Source: Erysipelotrichaceae bacterium | GTDB lineage: Bacteria > Bacillota_I > Bacilli_A > Erysipelotrichales > Erysipelotrichaceae | Reading direction: 5' to 3' | DNA length: 64,000 nucleotides | Assembly (NCBI GenBank): GCA_003543215.1 | Contig: DPJD01000001.1 | Location: 864,924-928,923 of the forward strand | Shown here: piece by piece, positions 51,333 through 60,400 of the stretch | How the letters are laid out: each line of letters begins with the position of its first letter | Numbering within the stretch: position 1 is the stretch's first letter | The notes under the pieces: generated by a model | Told to the model about the DNA's origin: nothing | Seen by the model: only the letters and a program-made list of their open reading frames with translations | Databases searched by the model: none | Position numbers and translations under genes: made by a program

Positions 51333-51807
51333 AAAAATCCCTTTCAATTTCTTCTGGCTTACGTAAGAATATAAATCCCAACCATGCCCCAATCACATTC
51401 AACATCGCATCATCCACATCAAATGAGCCACTCAATGTCACAAACTGCAAACCTTCTATGATGAACATGACGACCGTCGCCATCAACAAGAACGCCAATG
51501 GCTTTTGCCAGCGTTGATTCAACCTTGGCAAGAAGAAACCAAAGGGTGTAAACAACAACATGTGCCCACCGATGTTCACGATGATGTTGCGCATACCAGT
51601 CGCATAATTCATGGTCTGTAGGTATCGTAGAATCGTTCTAAAGAAAACCCAATTGGTACGTGAGCGTTGAAGTTCAACGAGTTCATTCCAACCGCCTTTG
51701 ACCATCCATGATAGATCGATTTGACGATTGTATAAGAACAAAATATAAAAAAGGCCTAAAAGATAAAGTACATAAAAGATATGAATTGCTTTTAGCTTCA
51801 CTTTCAA
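51313..51807 (-). CDS. VanZ-like membrane protein
   Basis: A 164-residue protein with four to five helices and the VanZ motif NIGGHMLLFTPFGFFLP. A first helix (IHIFYVLYLLGLFYILFLY) and a polar loop with DLSW precede it. VanZ proteins relate to low-level teicoplanin resistance in enterococci, but most homologues have no known role. It overlaps the COG2426 gene by 20 nt. Confidence 0.82.
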   Translation of the reverse strand: MKVKLKAIHIFYVLYLLGLFYILFLYNRQIDLSWMVKGGWNELVELQRSRTNWVFFRTILRYLQTMNYATGMRNIIVNIGGHMLLFTPFGFFLPRLNQRWQKPLAFLLMATVVMFIIEGLQFVTLSGSFDVDDAMLNVIGAWLGFIFLRKPEEIERDFYDREIS

Positions 51808-51860
51808 ACCTCCATCGTCTTTGCTATTTTATCAAAAAACATCATAAACTACAAAACTTG

Positions 51861-52757
51861 TTAAAGTGTTTTAAAGAAATCAATCATCGCATCGATTGTC
51901 TTTTGACTTTCTTGATACTTTGGATACGTTACCGGAAACACGTGATCGAGTCGATAAGCATCCCCTTTTCCCCAATCTAATAACGCATGTTTGATCTTGT
52001 TTTGATCAAACAGTTGCTTCAATTTCAATGTATCAGTACGGATGAAGTCCTCAGAACTCGTACTCAACCAACACGGTGGAAATTCAACTTCACCAAACAA
52101 TTTGGCTGGTTCGTAAATAAAGTCAGAAGCGAGATGCGACTTTGCTTGAAGCACAAGGATTGGCGCATAGTCAATGATGTCATTACGCTCCTCGATGTCC
52201 AACATCGAAGATATCAGTCCCATTCCTTTGATATAAATGTTTGGATCTTCCACATTGTATAAACTTCGTAATCTTGCACTTCGAGTCAGTGCGACCGCAA
52301 AGAGTGTAAGCAAGCCACCAGCAGAGTCACCAGTCATGAACACTTCATCGAGATTTAAAGAATAAGTCTGAGAATGATCATGAATAAAGGATAAGGCATC
52401 GAGGATGTCTTTGACTTGTTCGTCAAAAGTAAAGGTTGGAAGTAAGCGATAACTCAGTGAAACAACCCGAAAGCCTCTACGCGCAAATTCCGCGTTAAAG
52501 TTTTGATTCAATTCTTTATCACCATAAATCAAACCTCCACCATGAATATTGATGATGGTTGGTACATTTATCAAACCATCCTTTAAGGATAAGATGTCGA
52601 GTCGATGAAGCGGATGTCCATCTTGAACATAGGGAATGTCCTTTATGACGACTAAATCATCCATTGGGTAATTCTGTTGCTTCAAACGTTTTGTATCGAC
52701 ATACGTCATGAATGCTTTCAAGAATTGCGCTTTTAATCGTTTCCGTATTACTTTCAT
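51861..52757 (-). CDS. Alpha/beta hydrolase, HSL family esterase
   Basis: A 298-residue hydrolase with the oxyanion motif NIHGGGLIYGDKEL and nucleophile GDSAGGLL. The acid and His would be in SEDFIRTDTL and YRLDHVFPV. The N-terminus is basic and not a clear signal peptide, so the enzyme is probably cytoplasmic. It acts on short carboxyl esters; the natural substrate is unknown. It lies 5 nt downstream of the SGNH hydrolase, so the two may act on one acylated or acetylated compound. Confidence 0.85.
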   Translation of the reverse strand: MKVIRKRLKAQFLKAFMTYVDTKRLKQQNYPMDDLVVIKDIPYVQDGHPLHRLDILSLKDGLINVPTIINIHGGGLIYGDKELNQNFNAEFARRGFRVVSLSYRLLPTFTFDEQVKDILDALSFIHDHSQTYSLNLDEVFMTGDSAGGLLTLFAVALTRSARLRSLYNVEDPNIYIKGMGLISSMLDIEERNDIIDYAPILVLQAKSHLASDFIYEPAKLFGEVEFPPCWLSTSSEDFIRTDTLKLKQLFDQNKIKHALLDWGKGDAYRLDHVFPVTYPKYQESQKTIDAMIDFFKTL

Positions 52758-52762
52758 AATGA

Positions 52763-53953
52763 TTACACCTCTCGACCCACGAGTCGATCTAAATCAAAGG
52801 CATCCGCAATCTTTTGTCCACCTACTTTGTTAGGATGCAAATGATCCCCTTGATGGTAACGAGCATCGATGACATCAGGATGCTTAGAATCTCGAATCAC
52901 CGCATCCATATCAAATACTTCATCGAAATAACCACAGCTTCGAATCCATGCATTGATCTGAGTTCTTAACATTTCCATTTCATTTGTGAACTTTAGTAAT
53001 TTGAAGCCTATTCGCGGTGTCAGTGTACACACGACAATCCGAGCCTTATGTGCATGGACTTGGTCCGCAATCTTCATCAATGCCTGAGTGTAGTTCTCGA
53101 AATTGATGATGTCTTTCGTCTTCTTATGATAATACGACATGTCATTGATGCCTAAGGCAAAAATAATCGTATGGAGATGTTCGACATCCAAGACATCCGT
53201 TTCAAAGCGATCTACACCTTTGCGACCAAAAAGATTCGCAAATGGACGCATGATTTCATATAGAAAACAATTCCCAGAAATGCCTGCATTCATCAAACAG
53301 AATTCACCCTGATACTTCTGATGAATACGTTCCCGTAGCGGTTTTACCCACTGATTCATCGCAGTGATGGAGTCCCCAAATGCCACAAGTACTTTTGGCT
53401 CTTGTATCGTCTCAATCTCAATCAAATCAAGGACAGGTACAGCTGTATAAATACCCATCATTTCGTTCATCATTGAATGAATCGGATTCGATAATGAATC
53501 TGTCCTTTTAGTTTGATCGCCATGATATAGTTGTGCATTCGCTTCAGTGTAATTGAGGTCATGTACTGCTGTTTTGAAGTGAATCCGTACCTCAATCTCA
53601 TCTTCGATTTCGATTGGCATCTTGATGACATCTGAATAAAGTCTATCCCCTTTATTGATCACAATAGACTCATTCTGATTTAAGGTGACCCTATATGAAG
53701 TATTATTTTTCCATAGGTTTACCGAATCCAAAATAATACTAGACTTCCCCGTCACATTCGAAAAACGCAGGCGAATTGAGGTCCCTTTTATATAAGCTCG
53801 AAATTGAAAAATACTTGTCTTATTTTTATAAGACATGCCATTGATTAATGTCTTAGCCATGGCTTGGGACCATATTGGTGTCCAATACGTTGTTGGGATC
53901 TTCATACTAATATCATACAAGAAAAAAGAATCGTATTGAGACAATCTCATCAC
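52763..53953 (-). CDS. SGNH/GDSL hydrolase
   Basis: A 396-residue two-part esterase: N-terminal beta-rich, carbohydrate-binding-like domain (about 17-180, LRFSNVTGKSSIILDSVNLW) and C-terminal SGNH hydrolase with catalytic blocks VAFGDSIT, NAGISGN, LGINDMS and DHLHPNKVGG. Typical of acetylxylan- or glycan-ester hydrolases, though no secretion signal is evident. The start is uncertain: Met1 or Met17 (53905), neither with a strong ribosome site. Confidence 0.82.
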   Translation of the reverse strand: MMRLSQYDSFFLYDISMKIPTTYWTPIWSQAMAKTLINGMSYKNKTSIFQFRAYIKGTSIRLRFSNVTGKSSIILDSVNLWKNNTSYRVTLNQNESIVINKGDRLYSDVIKMPIEIEDEIEVRIHFKTAVHDLNYTEANAQLYHGDQTKRTDSLSNPIHSMMNEMMGIYTAVPVLDLIEIETIQEPKVLVAFGDSITAMNQWVKPLRERIHQKYQGEFCLMNAGISGNCFLYEIMRPFANLFGRKGVDRFETDVLDVEHLHTIIFALGINDMSYYHKKTKDIINFENYTQALMKIADQVHAHKARIVVCTLTPRIGFKLLKFTNEMEMLRTQINAWIRSCGYFDEVFDMDAVIRDSKHPDVIDARYHQGDHLHPNKVGGQKIADAFDLDRLVGREV

Positions 53954-53971
53954 GATTCCAATTTAATTAAA

Positions 53972-54047
53972 TGGTGGAGGTAAAGGGACTCGAACCCTCG
54001 ACCCCTTGATTGCGAACCAAGTGCTCTACCAGCTGAGCTATACCCCC
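53972..54047 (-). tRNA. tRNA-Ala (anticodon CGC)
   Basis: 76 nt with encoded CCA. Acceptor GGGGGTA/TACCTCC contains G3:U70, the alanine identity pair; discriminator A. The anticodon loop TTCGCAA gives CGC, reading GCG. D arm GCTCAGCTGGTAGAGC and T arm GAGGGTTCGAGTCCCTT are normal. Confidence 0.95.
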
Positions 54048-54070
54048 AGAATGCTTTCATTGTACACCTT

Positions 54071-54715
54071 TTAAATAAAGCTTTGAAGTAGGTCCAAAGG
54101 TTTTTTCACAACTTCTTTCTGTGATTTTTCCATAAGTAAGTTTTCACTTTGAAAACCCCAAGCAACGGGAACACATTTCAGTCCACAACGTTGTGCGGAC
54201 TCAATATCCACGACACTGTCTCCGACCATGAAGGTATCTTCTGCTTTGCAGTTCATCGCACTTAAAGCTAAATTGATGCCTTGGGGATTGGGTTTTGTTT
54301 TTTGTGTTGAAGATTCACCATAAACACAATCAAAATGAATCATGGGGAAGTGTTTCTTCACAAGATCATCCAGATAACGTTGTGGTTTATTGGATACAAC
54401 AGCCAAGCGATACCCTTTATCTTGGACTGTCGTCAAGACTTCAAGGATGCCAGGATATGGAACGGTCAAATCCATATAACACTTCGCATATGCCGCATGA
54501 AAGATGCTTATCGCTTCTTCCAATTGATTGTGTCTTTCCATCGGTAATGAGCGTTCCACAAGCTTTCGGATGCCATTGCCTAAAAAACTTTTAATGATAT
54601 CTTCAGAAAGAACTTTACAGTCCATTTGGACCAACATGGTATTGATTGCGTTTGTGAGATCGGCCTCAGTACTGAGTAGTGTACCGTCCAGATCAAAGAT
54701 GATGCCTTGTGTCAT
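54071..54715 (-). CDS. HAD-family phosphatase (phosphoglycolate phosphatase-like)
   Basis: A 214-residue HAD hydrolase with motif I GIIFDLDGTLL, motif II VVSNKP, Lys motif TKPNPQG and motif IV MVGDSVVDIESAQ. The helical cap between motifs I and II is of the Gph/PgmB type. It may remove phosphoglycolate from DNA repair or act on other small phosphates. It is divergent from the Cof-type HAD gene. Confidence 0.87.
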   Translation of the reverse strand: MTQGIIFDLDGTLLSTEADLTNAINTMLVQMDCKVLSEDIIKSFLGNGIRKLVERSLPMERHNQLEEAISIFHAAYAKCYMDLTVPYPGILEVLTTVQDKGYRLAVVSNKPQRYLDDLVKKHFPMIHFDCVYGESSTQKTKPNPQGINLALSAMNCKAEDTFMVGDSVVDIESAQRCGLKCVPVAWGFQSENLLMEKSQKEVVKKPLDLLQSFI

Positions 54716-54743
54716 GTGTTTAGTTTATCATAAGTTTCAAGTG

Positions 54744-54752
54744 TGCTAAACT
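54744..54752 (+). promoter_or_regulatory. Extended -10 of the Cof-type HAD gene
   Basis: TGC-TAAACT lies 16 nt before ATG 54769. Transcription would start about 10 nt before this ATG, leaving a very short leader with GGTGAT as weak ribosome site. Confidence 0.5.
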
Positions 54753-54768
54753 AAAAATGGTGATAAAA

Positions 54769-55569
54769 ATGAAAGATATAAAATTAGTCATATTTGATAT
54801 TGATGGGACATTATTGGATGCTGGTAAAGACCGCATTGAAGACTCAGCAGTAGAGGCGATCCATCAATTGAAAACAAATGGCGTCATGGTTGGTGTGGCG
54901 ACGGGTCGGAGTATGGACTTCATCAAAGCACATGTCAAAGAAGTCTTGGATTGTGATTATTACGTGACCATCAATGGTCATTGCACCTTGGATCGTCATA
55001 AAGAAGTGATTATCCAACACCCCATAGAAACATCAAGCGTCACACGTCTTTTACGACTGAGTGAAACGTTGAATATTCCCATGGGCTTGAAGACTGCGCA
55101 TCAGATGGTTGTTTTAAATGATTATCAAGGTTTCTATGATCATTACTCCCAAGGTTTTGATGTTCGACATCTCTTATTGGATAATACGGTAGAAAAGGAT
55201 TACTATCTTAAAGATACTCCTGCTTTAGGCATCTTCTTGATTGCGAATGTCGCAAAAATGGACCCCTATCGCAATGACTTCCCAGAATTTAAATTCATCG
55301 GGGCAGGTTCCCATGGAATGGATGTATTCAGATCCGACATCAATAAGACCAAAGGAATTGAAGAAGTTCTCAACTTGGTTGGCTTGACTTGGGATAATGT
55401 GATGGTGGTTGGGGATGGGGATAATGACATTGAGATGATGAAAAAAGCCGCTCTTGCCATTGCCATGGGCAACGGAACAGCGGCTTGTAAAGCCGTTTCC
55501 GATTATGTGACGGGTGATGTGGATGCCGGAGGCATCGCACAAGCCCTTAAGCACTTTGAATTAATTTAA
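54769..55569 (+). CDS. Cof-type HAD phosphatase
   Basis: A 266-residue HAD-IIB protein: motif I LVIFDIDGTLLDAG, motif II GVATGRS, Lys in DINKTKGIEEVL, motif IV VVGDGDNDIEMMK and MGNGTAACKAVSDYV. Such proteins dephosphorylate sugar phosphates, PLP or FMN. I place the start at 54769 rather than 54757 because of the short distance to the -10. The 3' end overlaps the convergent methyltransferase gene by 23 nt. Confidence 0.87.
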   Translation: MKDIKLVIFDIDGTLLDAGKDRIEDSAVEAIHQLKTNGVMVGVATGRSMDFIKAHVKEVLDCDYYVTINGHCTLDRHKEVIIQHPIETSSVTRLLRLSETLNIPMGLKTAHQMVVLNDYQGFYDHYSQGFDVRHLLLDNTVEKDYYLKDTPALGIFLIANVAKMDPYRNDFPEFKFIGAGSHGMDVFRSDINKTKGIEEVLNLVGLTWDNVMVVGDGDNDIEMMKKAALAIAMGNGTAACKAVSDYVTGDVDAGGIAQALKHFELI

Positions 55570-56860
55570 GCTGGACCACGGTTTCCAAAAGTGGTGTATG
55601 CGTGAATAGATCGAAACCTTGAATACTGATGATGCGATACTTTTGTTTGAGTGTCGCAAGATTCTTGGCTAAGGTTGAAGGATTACAGGAGACATAGATG
55701 ATTTCAGGGATTTGATGTTTAAGCATCGCTTCTAGCATGGCATCACTTAGGCCAGAGCGAGGAGGATCGATGACCAAGACATCAAATGCCTTTTTTAATT
55801 GTGCTAATTCGACAGCCGCATCCCCTGCTTTGAAATGACAGTTCTTCATTTCATTCATGGTCGCATTGATCTCCGCACTCTTGATTGCTTCAGCACTGAA
55901 TTCAATCCCAAAGACTTCTTTACTCTTCTGACCCATCATCAAACTTAATGCACCGACACCGCAATACGCATCGATGACACGTTTGTTTTCAGGAATAAGA
56001 CTCTTTACATAGTTGAAGAGTTGAGAGGCTTGAGCGGTATTCAATTGGAAGAAAGCTTTTGGATTCAAGGCGAAGCGTAGACCTTCGAACGTGAAATCGA
56101 GCGTAGGTTCTCCCGCGATTAAGCGGACGGCTTTACCAAACGGATCCATCGCATGACGATCGGTATTGACACTATGATACAACGAAACCAAACCATCGAT
56201 CTGCATGCAGTCTTGAATGAACTCTCTGCTGAGTGTCATCTTACCGGTAACGATCGTGACTTGAACCTTGTCTTCCAAACTACGACAAATCAAGGTACGA
56301 ATGCCTTGTTTCATCGGCGGTTCAAATGAATCCAAATCATAACGATTCATGACATCAAGGATGGCTTTTTTGACTTGTTCCAATTTTTCATCATGGACGA
56401 TACAAGACTTGATTGGGACGAAATGATTGGTTCCTGCTTTATAAAAACCAGCAACCAACTTCCCTTTTTGATGCATGATTGGCATCTTCGCCTGATTGCG
56501 ATAAGCAAAAGGTTGTGGATTGGCAATGATCGGTTTGATCAAACGGAAATCAAAACGACCCATGTATTTCAAAAGCGATTGTTTCAAATTCTCTAATTTG
56601 AGATGACGTTGATTGGCTTCATCGGTAATCATCAAAGCACAGCCACCGCAACGACCTTGGTCAACACATTGTGCATCGATTCGCTTTGGACTTGCCTCGA
56701 CGATTCGTAAGAGTTCCCCATTGGAAAAACGATCACGCTTTTCGGTAATCTCGACTTCTACGGTTTCACCGGGTAAAGTGGACGGAATAAAAATCGGTTT
56801 ATTGTTTAAATAACCGATTCCTTCGCCATTGATGCCTGTTTTTTCTATTTTGATTTTCAT
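55547..56860 (-). CDS. rlmCD: 23S rRNA (uracil-5-)-methyltransferase, RlmCD/RumA family
   Basis: A 437-residue SAM enzyme: N-terminal TRAM RNA-binding domain (GINGEGIGYLNNKPIFIPSTLPG), the 4Fe-4S site (CVDQGRCGGC plus SCIVHD), SAM motif VIDAYCGVGALSL, DPPRSGLSD and the catalytic Cys in YVSCNPSTLAKNL. It probably methylates U747 and/or U1939 of 23S rRNA. The start directly follows the pyrophosphatase-like gene stop by 0 nt. Confidence 0.93.
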   Translation of the reverse strand: MKIKIEKTGINGEGIGYLNNKPIFIPSTLPGETVEVEITEKRDRFSNGELLRIVEASPKRIDAQCVDQGRCGGCALMITDEANQRHLKLENLKQSLLKYMGRFDFRLIKPIIANPQPFAYRNQAKMPIMHQKGKLVAGFYKAGTNHFVPIKSCIVHDEKLEQVKKAILDVMNRYDLDSFEPPMKQGIRTLICRSLEDKVQVTIVTGKMTLSREFIQDCMQIDGLVSLYHSVNTDRHAMDPFGKAVRLIAGEPTLDFTFEGLRFALNPKAFFQLNTAQASQLFNYVKSLIPENKRVIDAYCGVGALSLMMGQKSKEVFGIEFSAEAIKSAEINATMNEMKNCHFKAGDAAVELAQLKKAFDVLVIDPPRSGLSDAMLEAMLKHQIPEIIYVSCNPSTLAKNLATLKQKYRIISIQGFDLFTHTPLLETVVQLKLIQSA

Positions 56861-57253
56861 TTAGAGATCCGGATTGCTCCAGGTAGGAATCGTGTTGCCA
56901 CGTCTTACCAAGATGGTTTTCTGAAATTCAGTTTGATTAACAAAGCGAAGAATCTTATCGACTTCTTCTGCGTTGCAGCCTAAGAGTAATTTCACTTCAA
57001 TATCTTTCTTCAAGATGTCGGCTGAAACCAACATCGCATCGATGATGTGTGTCGATATGCTGCCTTTATAGACAGAAATCCCTAAACTATCTTGACTCAG
57101 CGTTTCATTCAAATAACCATAATCCACAGGATAGATCAGGTTTTGATAATCAGGATGATTCGATCCTGCTGGTTGTGTGATGACGATTGCTGAAGCAAGA
57201 AAGATGCTGTCGATTTTCTGCCAGAAAAAAGCATTATTTTCTAATTGATTCAT
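56861..57253 (-). CDS. Inorganic pyrophosphatase-like protein, catalytic residues altered
   Basis: A 130-residue protein with part of the soluble type I pyrophosphatase fold: NLIYPVDYGYLNETL corresponds to the YPxxYGY strand. The following DGDPxD motif that binds the metals in active enzymes reads DSLGIS here. The protein is also shorter than bacterial Ppa (about 170). I infer a degenerate or repurposed protein. It directly precedes the methyltransferase gene and has its own promoter and a hairpin leader. Confidence 0.7.
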   Translation of the reverse strand: MNQLENNAFFWQKIDSIFLASAIVITQPAGSNHPDYQNLIYPVDYGYLNETLSQDSLGISVYKGSISTHIIDAMLVSADILKKDIEVKLLLGCNAEEVDKILRFVNQTEFQKTILVRRGNTIPTWSNPDL

Positions 57254-57292
57254 GTTAACCTCGTATTCCTATTGTAAGTCTTGAAAAAATAT

Positions 57293-57376
57293 ATGTAAAG
57301 AAAAAAACTTTACATCTGCAAATATTTCAAGAATGTAAGGCTTTATTATTCTAACTAAACTTCGACGAACTTGCAA
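57293..57376 (-). promoter_or_regulatory. Promoter and hairpin leader of the pyrophosphatase-like gene
   Basis: Minus strand: TTGCAA (57371-57376), 17-nt spacer, TAGAAT (57348-57353). The transcript would contain ATGTAAAG-N7-CTTTACAT (57293-57315), flanked by further pairing CTTGAA/TTCAAG, and followed by ATATTTTTT. This could terminate, attenuate, or be a protein-binding palindrome. Confidence 0.6.
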
Positions 57377-57404
57377 GTCAATTCGTGCATTTGTTCACAA
57401 TAAT

Positions 57405-57971
57405 CTAGATGATGTATCCAATTCGTAAATCCAGCTTATCAATCAGCAGTTGAAGATCAAAATCTTCAAGCGCTGCCATCGCATTGAGTGCGATTAAACA
57501 AGCTCCTCTTGCGTCACTCAAGGCATCATGATGATTCAATTCAATCCCAAAATAGTTGCATACCGTGTTCAAGCGATGATTTTGAAGGCGTGGCAACATC
57601 TTACGTGCGATTTCTAAGGAATCAATGTATTTGATCCTTGGATTATCGATCTTATAGAGTTGGAATAGTTTTCTGAGGACCGTCATATCGAAATTAGCGT
57701 TGTGTGCCATGATGATCGAAGATTCAAACCAAGGTCTTAGGATTTCAAAGACTTGATCAAATTCCGCTTCATATTCCACATCACTCGGTAGGATGTTATG
57801 AATGGAGATGTTGCGTGGATCGAAATAGAATACGGAATGATGGGGTCGTAAAAGATGGTTGGCTTCAAATATGATTTCACTGCCCTCTGAAACGACCATA
57901 CCGATACTACAGGCAGATCCCATGTTCTGATTCGCTGTTTCAAAATCAATTGTACAAAGTCGCATGTTCAC
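57405..57971 (-). CDS. DnaQ-like 3'-5' exonuclease
   Basis: A 188-residue DEDDh exonuclease. ExoI is CTIDFETAN, ExoII MAHNANFDMTVL and ExoIII HHDALSDARGACL with the catalytic His. The size fits stand-alone epsilon-like proteins that trim DNA or RNA rather than the polymerase-fused form. The start overlaps the TSUP gene by 4 nt. No polymerase partner is next to it. Confidence 0.9.
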   Translation of the reverse strand: MNMRLCTIDFETANQNMGSACSIGMVVSEGSEIIFEANHLLRPHHSVFYFDPRNISIHNILPSDVEYEAEFDQVFEILRPWFESSIIMAHNANFDMTVLRKLFQLYKIDNPRIKYIDSLEIARKMLPRLQNHRLNTVCNYFGIELNHHDALSDARGACLIALNAMAALEDFDLQLLIDKLDLRIGYII

Positions 57972-58711
57972 ACCACCAGATCATAGATCAATTTTATCAT
58001 CAATAAGCCAAATACCACGATCAATAAGGGTTGAATGACACGTTTTCCAAATCGAATGGCTAACAAACTTCCAGAATAATTACCGAGTATGCTAAAGAGT
58101 GCAGCCCATAAACCAAGTTTCAAATCGACTTGACCATTCATCGCAAAGGCGGTGAAGGCTGCGACACCACTGGCAAGGTTGACGATTTTAGCGTTGGCAC
58201 TGGCTTGGGTATGTTCCATTCGGACAAAGGTCACGAAGGCAAAGATGAGGATGCTACCGGTTCCTGGTCCTAAAAACCCATCGTACATACCGACAAAGAA
58301 ACTGATTGTTGCGATGAGAAACCATGGCACTTTAATCGCTTCGGTGTATTCGATCACCTTCTTCTTACGTAATACAAAAATAGCCATCAAAGGAAGAGTC
58401 AACACCAACAAATATTTGAGCATCACTGGCGACACCAGCAAGGCCATTTGCGCACCAAGGAATGATCCGATTAACGAGAAGAAGGATGCGTAGAAAGCGA
58501 GTTTCAACCATAATTTCTTGTGAAAGAAATATGTCAAACTTGCGCTCAGTGTACCGAGTGAACTGGACAATTTGTTTGTGCCCATCGCGATGTGGACAGG
58601 AATACCAGCGAAAAGATAGGCAGGCAGAGCAATCAAGCCCCCACCTCCTGCAATCGCATCGATAAAGCCTGCTAAGAAAACCAAGGGTAGAACGATTAAG
58701 TAAGTGTTCAT
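57968..58711 (-). CDS. TSUP (TauE/SafE) family anion exporter
   Basis: A 247-residue membrane protein with about eight helices. N-terminal GFIDAIAGGGGLIALPAYL and the repeat FFVGMYDGFLGPGTGSILIFAF are the paired TSUP signatures. Members export sulfite, sulfoacetate or other anions. It overlaps the exonuclease by 4 nt and is divergent from mscL. Confidence 0.88.
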   Translation of the reverse strand: MNTYLIVLPLVFLAGFIDAIAGGGGLIALPAYLFAGIPVHIAMGTNKLSSSLGTLSASLTYFFHKKLWLKLAFYASFFSLIGSFLGAQMALLVSPVMLKYLLVLTLPLMAIFVLRKKKVIEYTEAIKVPWFLIATISFFVGMYDGFLGPGTGSILIFAFVTFVRMEHTQASANAKIVNLASGVAAFTAFAMNGQVDLKLGLWAALFSILGNYSGSLLAIRFGKRVIQPLLIVVFGLLMIKLIYDLVV

Positions 58712-58712
58712 A

Positions 58713-58742
58713 TTGTTTTTTATTTTAGCACAAGTCTATAAT
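58713..58742 (+). promoter_or_regulatory. mscL promoter
   Basis: TTGTTT (58713-58718), 18-nt spacer, TATAAT (58737-58742), then a GAGAGGAAT ribosome site before ATG 58765. Confidence 0.7.
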
Positions 58743-58764
58743 AAAGCTAGAGAGGAATCGTACC

Positions 58765-59175
58765 ATGAAAAAAATGTTAGATGAATTCAAAGCTTTTGCA
58801 ATGCGAGGTAACGTCATTGATCTTGCCGTTGGGGTCATTATCGGGGGTGCATTTGGTAAGATCGTCAGCTCAGTTGTTAATGATCTGATCATGCCTTTGA
58901 TTGCTTATGTGATGGGAGGCACGAGTTTTGCAGATATGGGCGTTGTTTTAAGAGCAGCGACTGTTGAAGGAGAAGCTGACTTAGTGTTTGCTTACGGTAA
59001 GTTCATCCAAAGCGCTGTTGATTTCTTAATCATTGCCTTCAGTATCTTCATCCTTGTTCGTTTCTTGAATAACATGAAGAAAAAAGAAGTGGAAGTTGAA
59101 GCCACACCAGCAGAACCTGTAGAGGATACTCTGTCCGTGCTTAAAGACATCCGAGAACAGTTGAAAACTAAATAG
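58765..59175 (+). CDS. mscL: Large-conductance mechanosensitive channel
   Basis: A 136-residue pentameric channel subunit. The pore helix GNVIDLAVGVIIGGAFGKIVSSVVNDLIMP is nearly a family consensus, followed by a periplasm-side loop, the second helix FLIIAFSIFILVRFLNNM and a charged C-terminal bundle (LSVLKDIREQLKTK). It opens on hypo-osmotic shock. Single gene with its own promoter and terminator. Confidence 0.96.
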   Translation: MKKMLDEFKAFAMRGNVIDLAVGVIIGGAFGKIVSSVVNDLIMPLIAYVMGGTSFADMGVVLRAATVEGEADLVFAYGKFIQSAVDFLIIAFSIFILVRFLNNMKKKEVEVEATPAEPVEDTLSVLKDIREQLKTK

Positions 59176-59181
59176 ATTAAA

Positions 59182-59211
59182 AAAAGCAAATTCAGTTTAG
59201 AATTTGCTTTT
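59182..59211. terminator. Bidirectional terminator between mscL and the CcdA-like gene
   Basis: AAAAGCAAATTC-AGTTTA-GAATTTGCTTTT, a 12-bp stem with A and T tracts on both sides. Confidence 0.88.
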
Positions 59212-59212
59212 A

Positions 59213-60400
59213 TCATCCAAAATTCAACATCAACCAAGCTGGTTTTAGAATCATCAACAAGCCTAAGATAACCATCAAGATGCCACCAATCAAATGTGCA
59301 TTTCGTGCATATTTGGTCGATATTCCTGTCAATTCGGCCGTTTTCATCGCAATCACGAAGACGATGACATCATCCACCATAAACATCAAGAGATACAACA
59401 ACATATAAAGAATATACTGTGTTTCAGACAGATTGTTCAAACTAAGAATCTGCGTGAAGAGTACAGGAAGTCCTGCTGAACAAATCAGTTCCACAAGATT
59501 TACGGAGATGGCTAAGATGACGATCCCGACTGCCGCAACGGCAAAGACCGGTTGACTGTAGATTGATTCTAGTTTATCACGGATTTTCAAGCGTTTCGAT
59601 TCATCGACGACTTCACATCCAGGTTCCATTTTTAAATAACGATTGAAGTTGAAGAGTCCACCTCCAATAGAGATCCCTCCGATCAACCAACGAATATAGA
59701 TCAGTGTCCCAAATAAGAGCGTGATACTCAACCAAGAGTACATGAAGAGGAAATACATGACTGCCGTCGTTGTAAGGAACAAGCCCCCTAAGAACCACTT
59801 CTTCCACTGTTCCTCAAGATGAAACAACATGCTGATCAGCAATAACAACACCCACATTGCGCAAGGATTGAACCCATCTAGGGTGCCCAATACAATTGCT
59901 AAAATGGGTAAAGATACGGTCCTAGCGTCGATTTCACCGAGAAATGGTATTTTGATCGTGCTGTCTTGATTGACAAGATCGACCCCTTCATTGGGTTTTA
60001 CGAAACCCAACATTTCCCCGACCACATCACGAACATTGTTTGTTTTGACGAAATCAATCGCTTCCTCAATGCGCGTTTCAGTAGAACCGACACTAAAGCC
60101 AACGATGACTTCACGTCCAACAATCAAAGTTGGGGTCAATTGAATCTCTTGACCTAAGAGTGTTCCAATATCACGTGCCAACTTCTGGTTTTCTTCATTG
60201 AAGGCGAGCTCGTAGGCATGAAGCTCAAGATTGGGCTCACGTTCTACAAGTTCATCGAGATACGCTGTTTCAAGTGCACAGGTTGAACACCCTTCCGCAT
60301 GAAAATAGTATAAATGTATGGTGCGCTCTTCTGCTTTAACAGGTAAGGCAAAGAGTACTAAGAATAAGATTGTTAAGATGAATGTATGTTTAATCCGCAT
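59213..60400 (-). CDS. Secreted thioredoxin domain fused to a CcdA/DsbD-like membrane domain
   Basis: A 395-residue fusion: signal peptide (1-23), an extracytoplasmic thioredoxin-like domain with CSTC at 38-41 (FHAEGCSTC), then a helical domain of about 8 segments from residue 155 carrying TLDGFNPCAMWVLLLLISM and NLVELICSAGLPVLFTQIL. The two Cys in NPC and ICSAG match the redox pair of CcdA/DsbD. It should carry electrons from cytoplasmic thioredoxin to outside substrates. It overlaps the small thioredoxin gene by 11 nt. Confidence 0.85.
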   Translation of the reverse strand: MRIKHTFILTILFLVLFALPVKAEERTIHLYYFHAEGCSTCALETAYLDELVEREPNLELHAYELAFNEENQKLARDIGTLLGQEIQLTPTLIVGREVIVGFSVGSTETRIEEAIDFVKTNNVRDVVGEMLGFVKPNEGVDLVNQDSTIKIPFLGEIDARTVSLPILAIVLGTLDGFNPCAMWVLLLLISMLFHLEEQWKKWFLGGLFLTTTAVMYFLFMYSWLSITLLFGTLIYIRWLIGGISIGGGLFNFNRYLKMEPGCEVVDESKRLKIRDKLESIYSQPVFAVAAVGIVILAISVNLVELICSAGLPVLFTQILSLNNLSETQYILYMLLYLLMFMVDDVIVFVIAMKTAELTGISTKYARNAHLIGGILMVILGLLMILKPAWLMLNFG

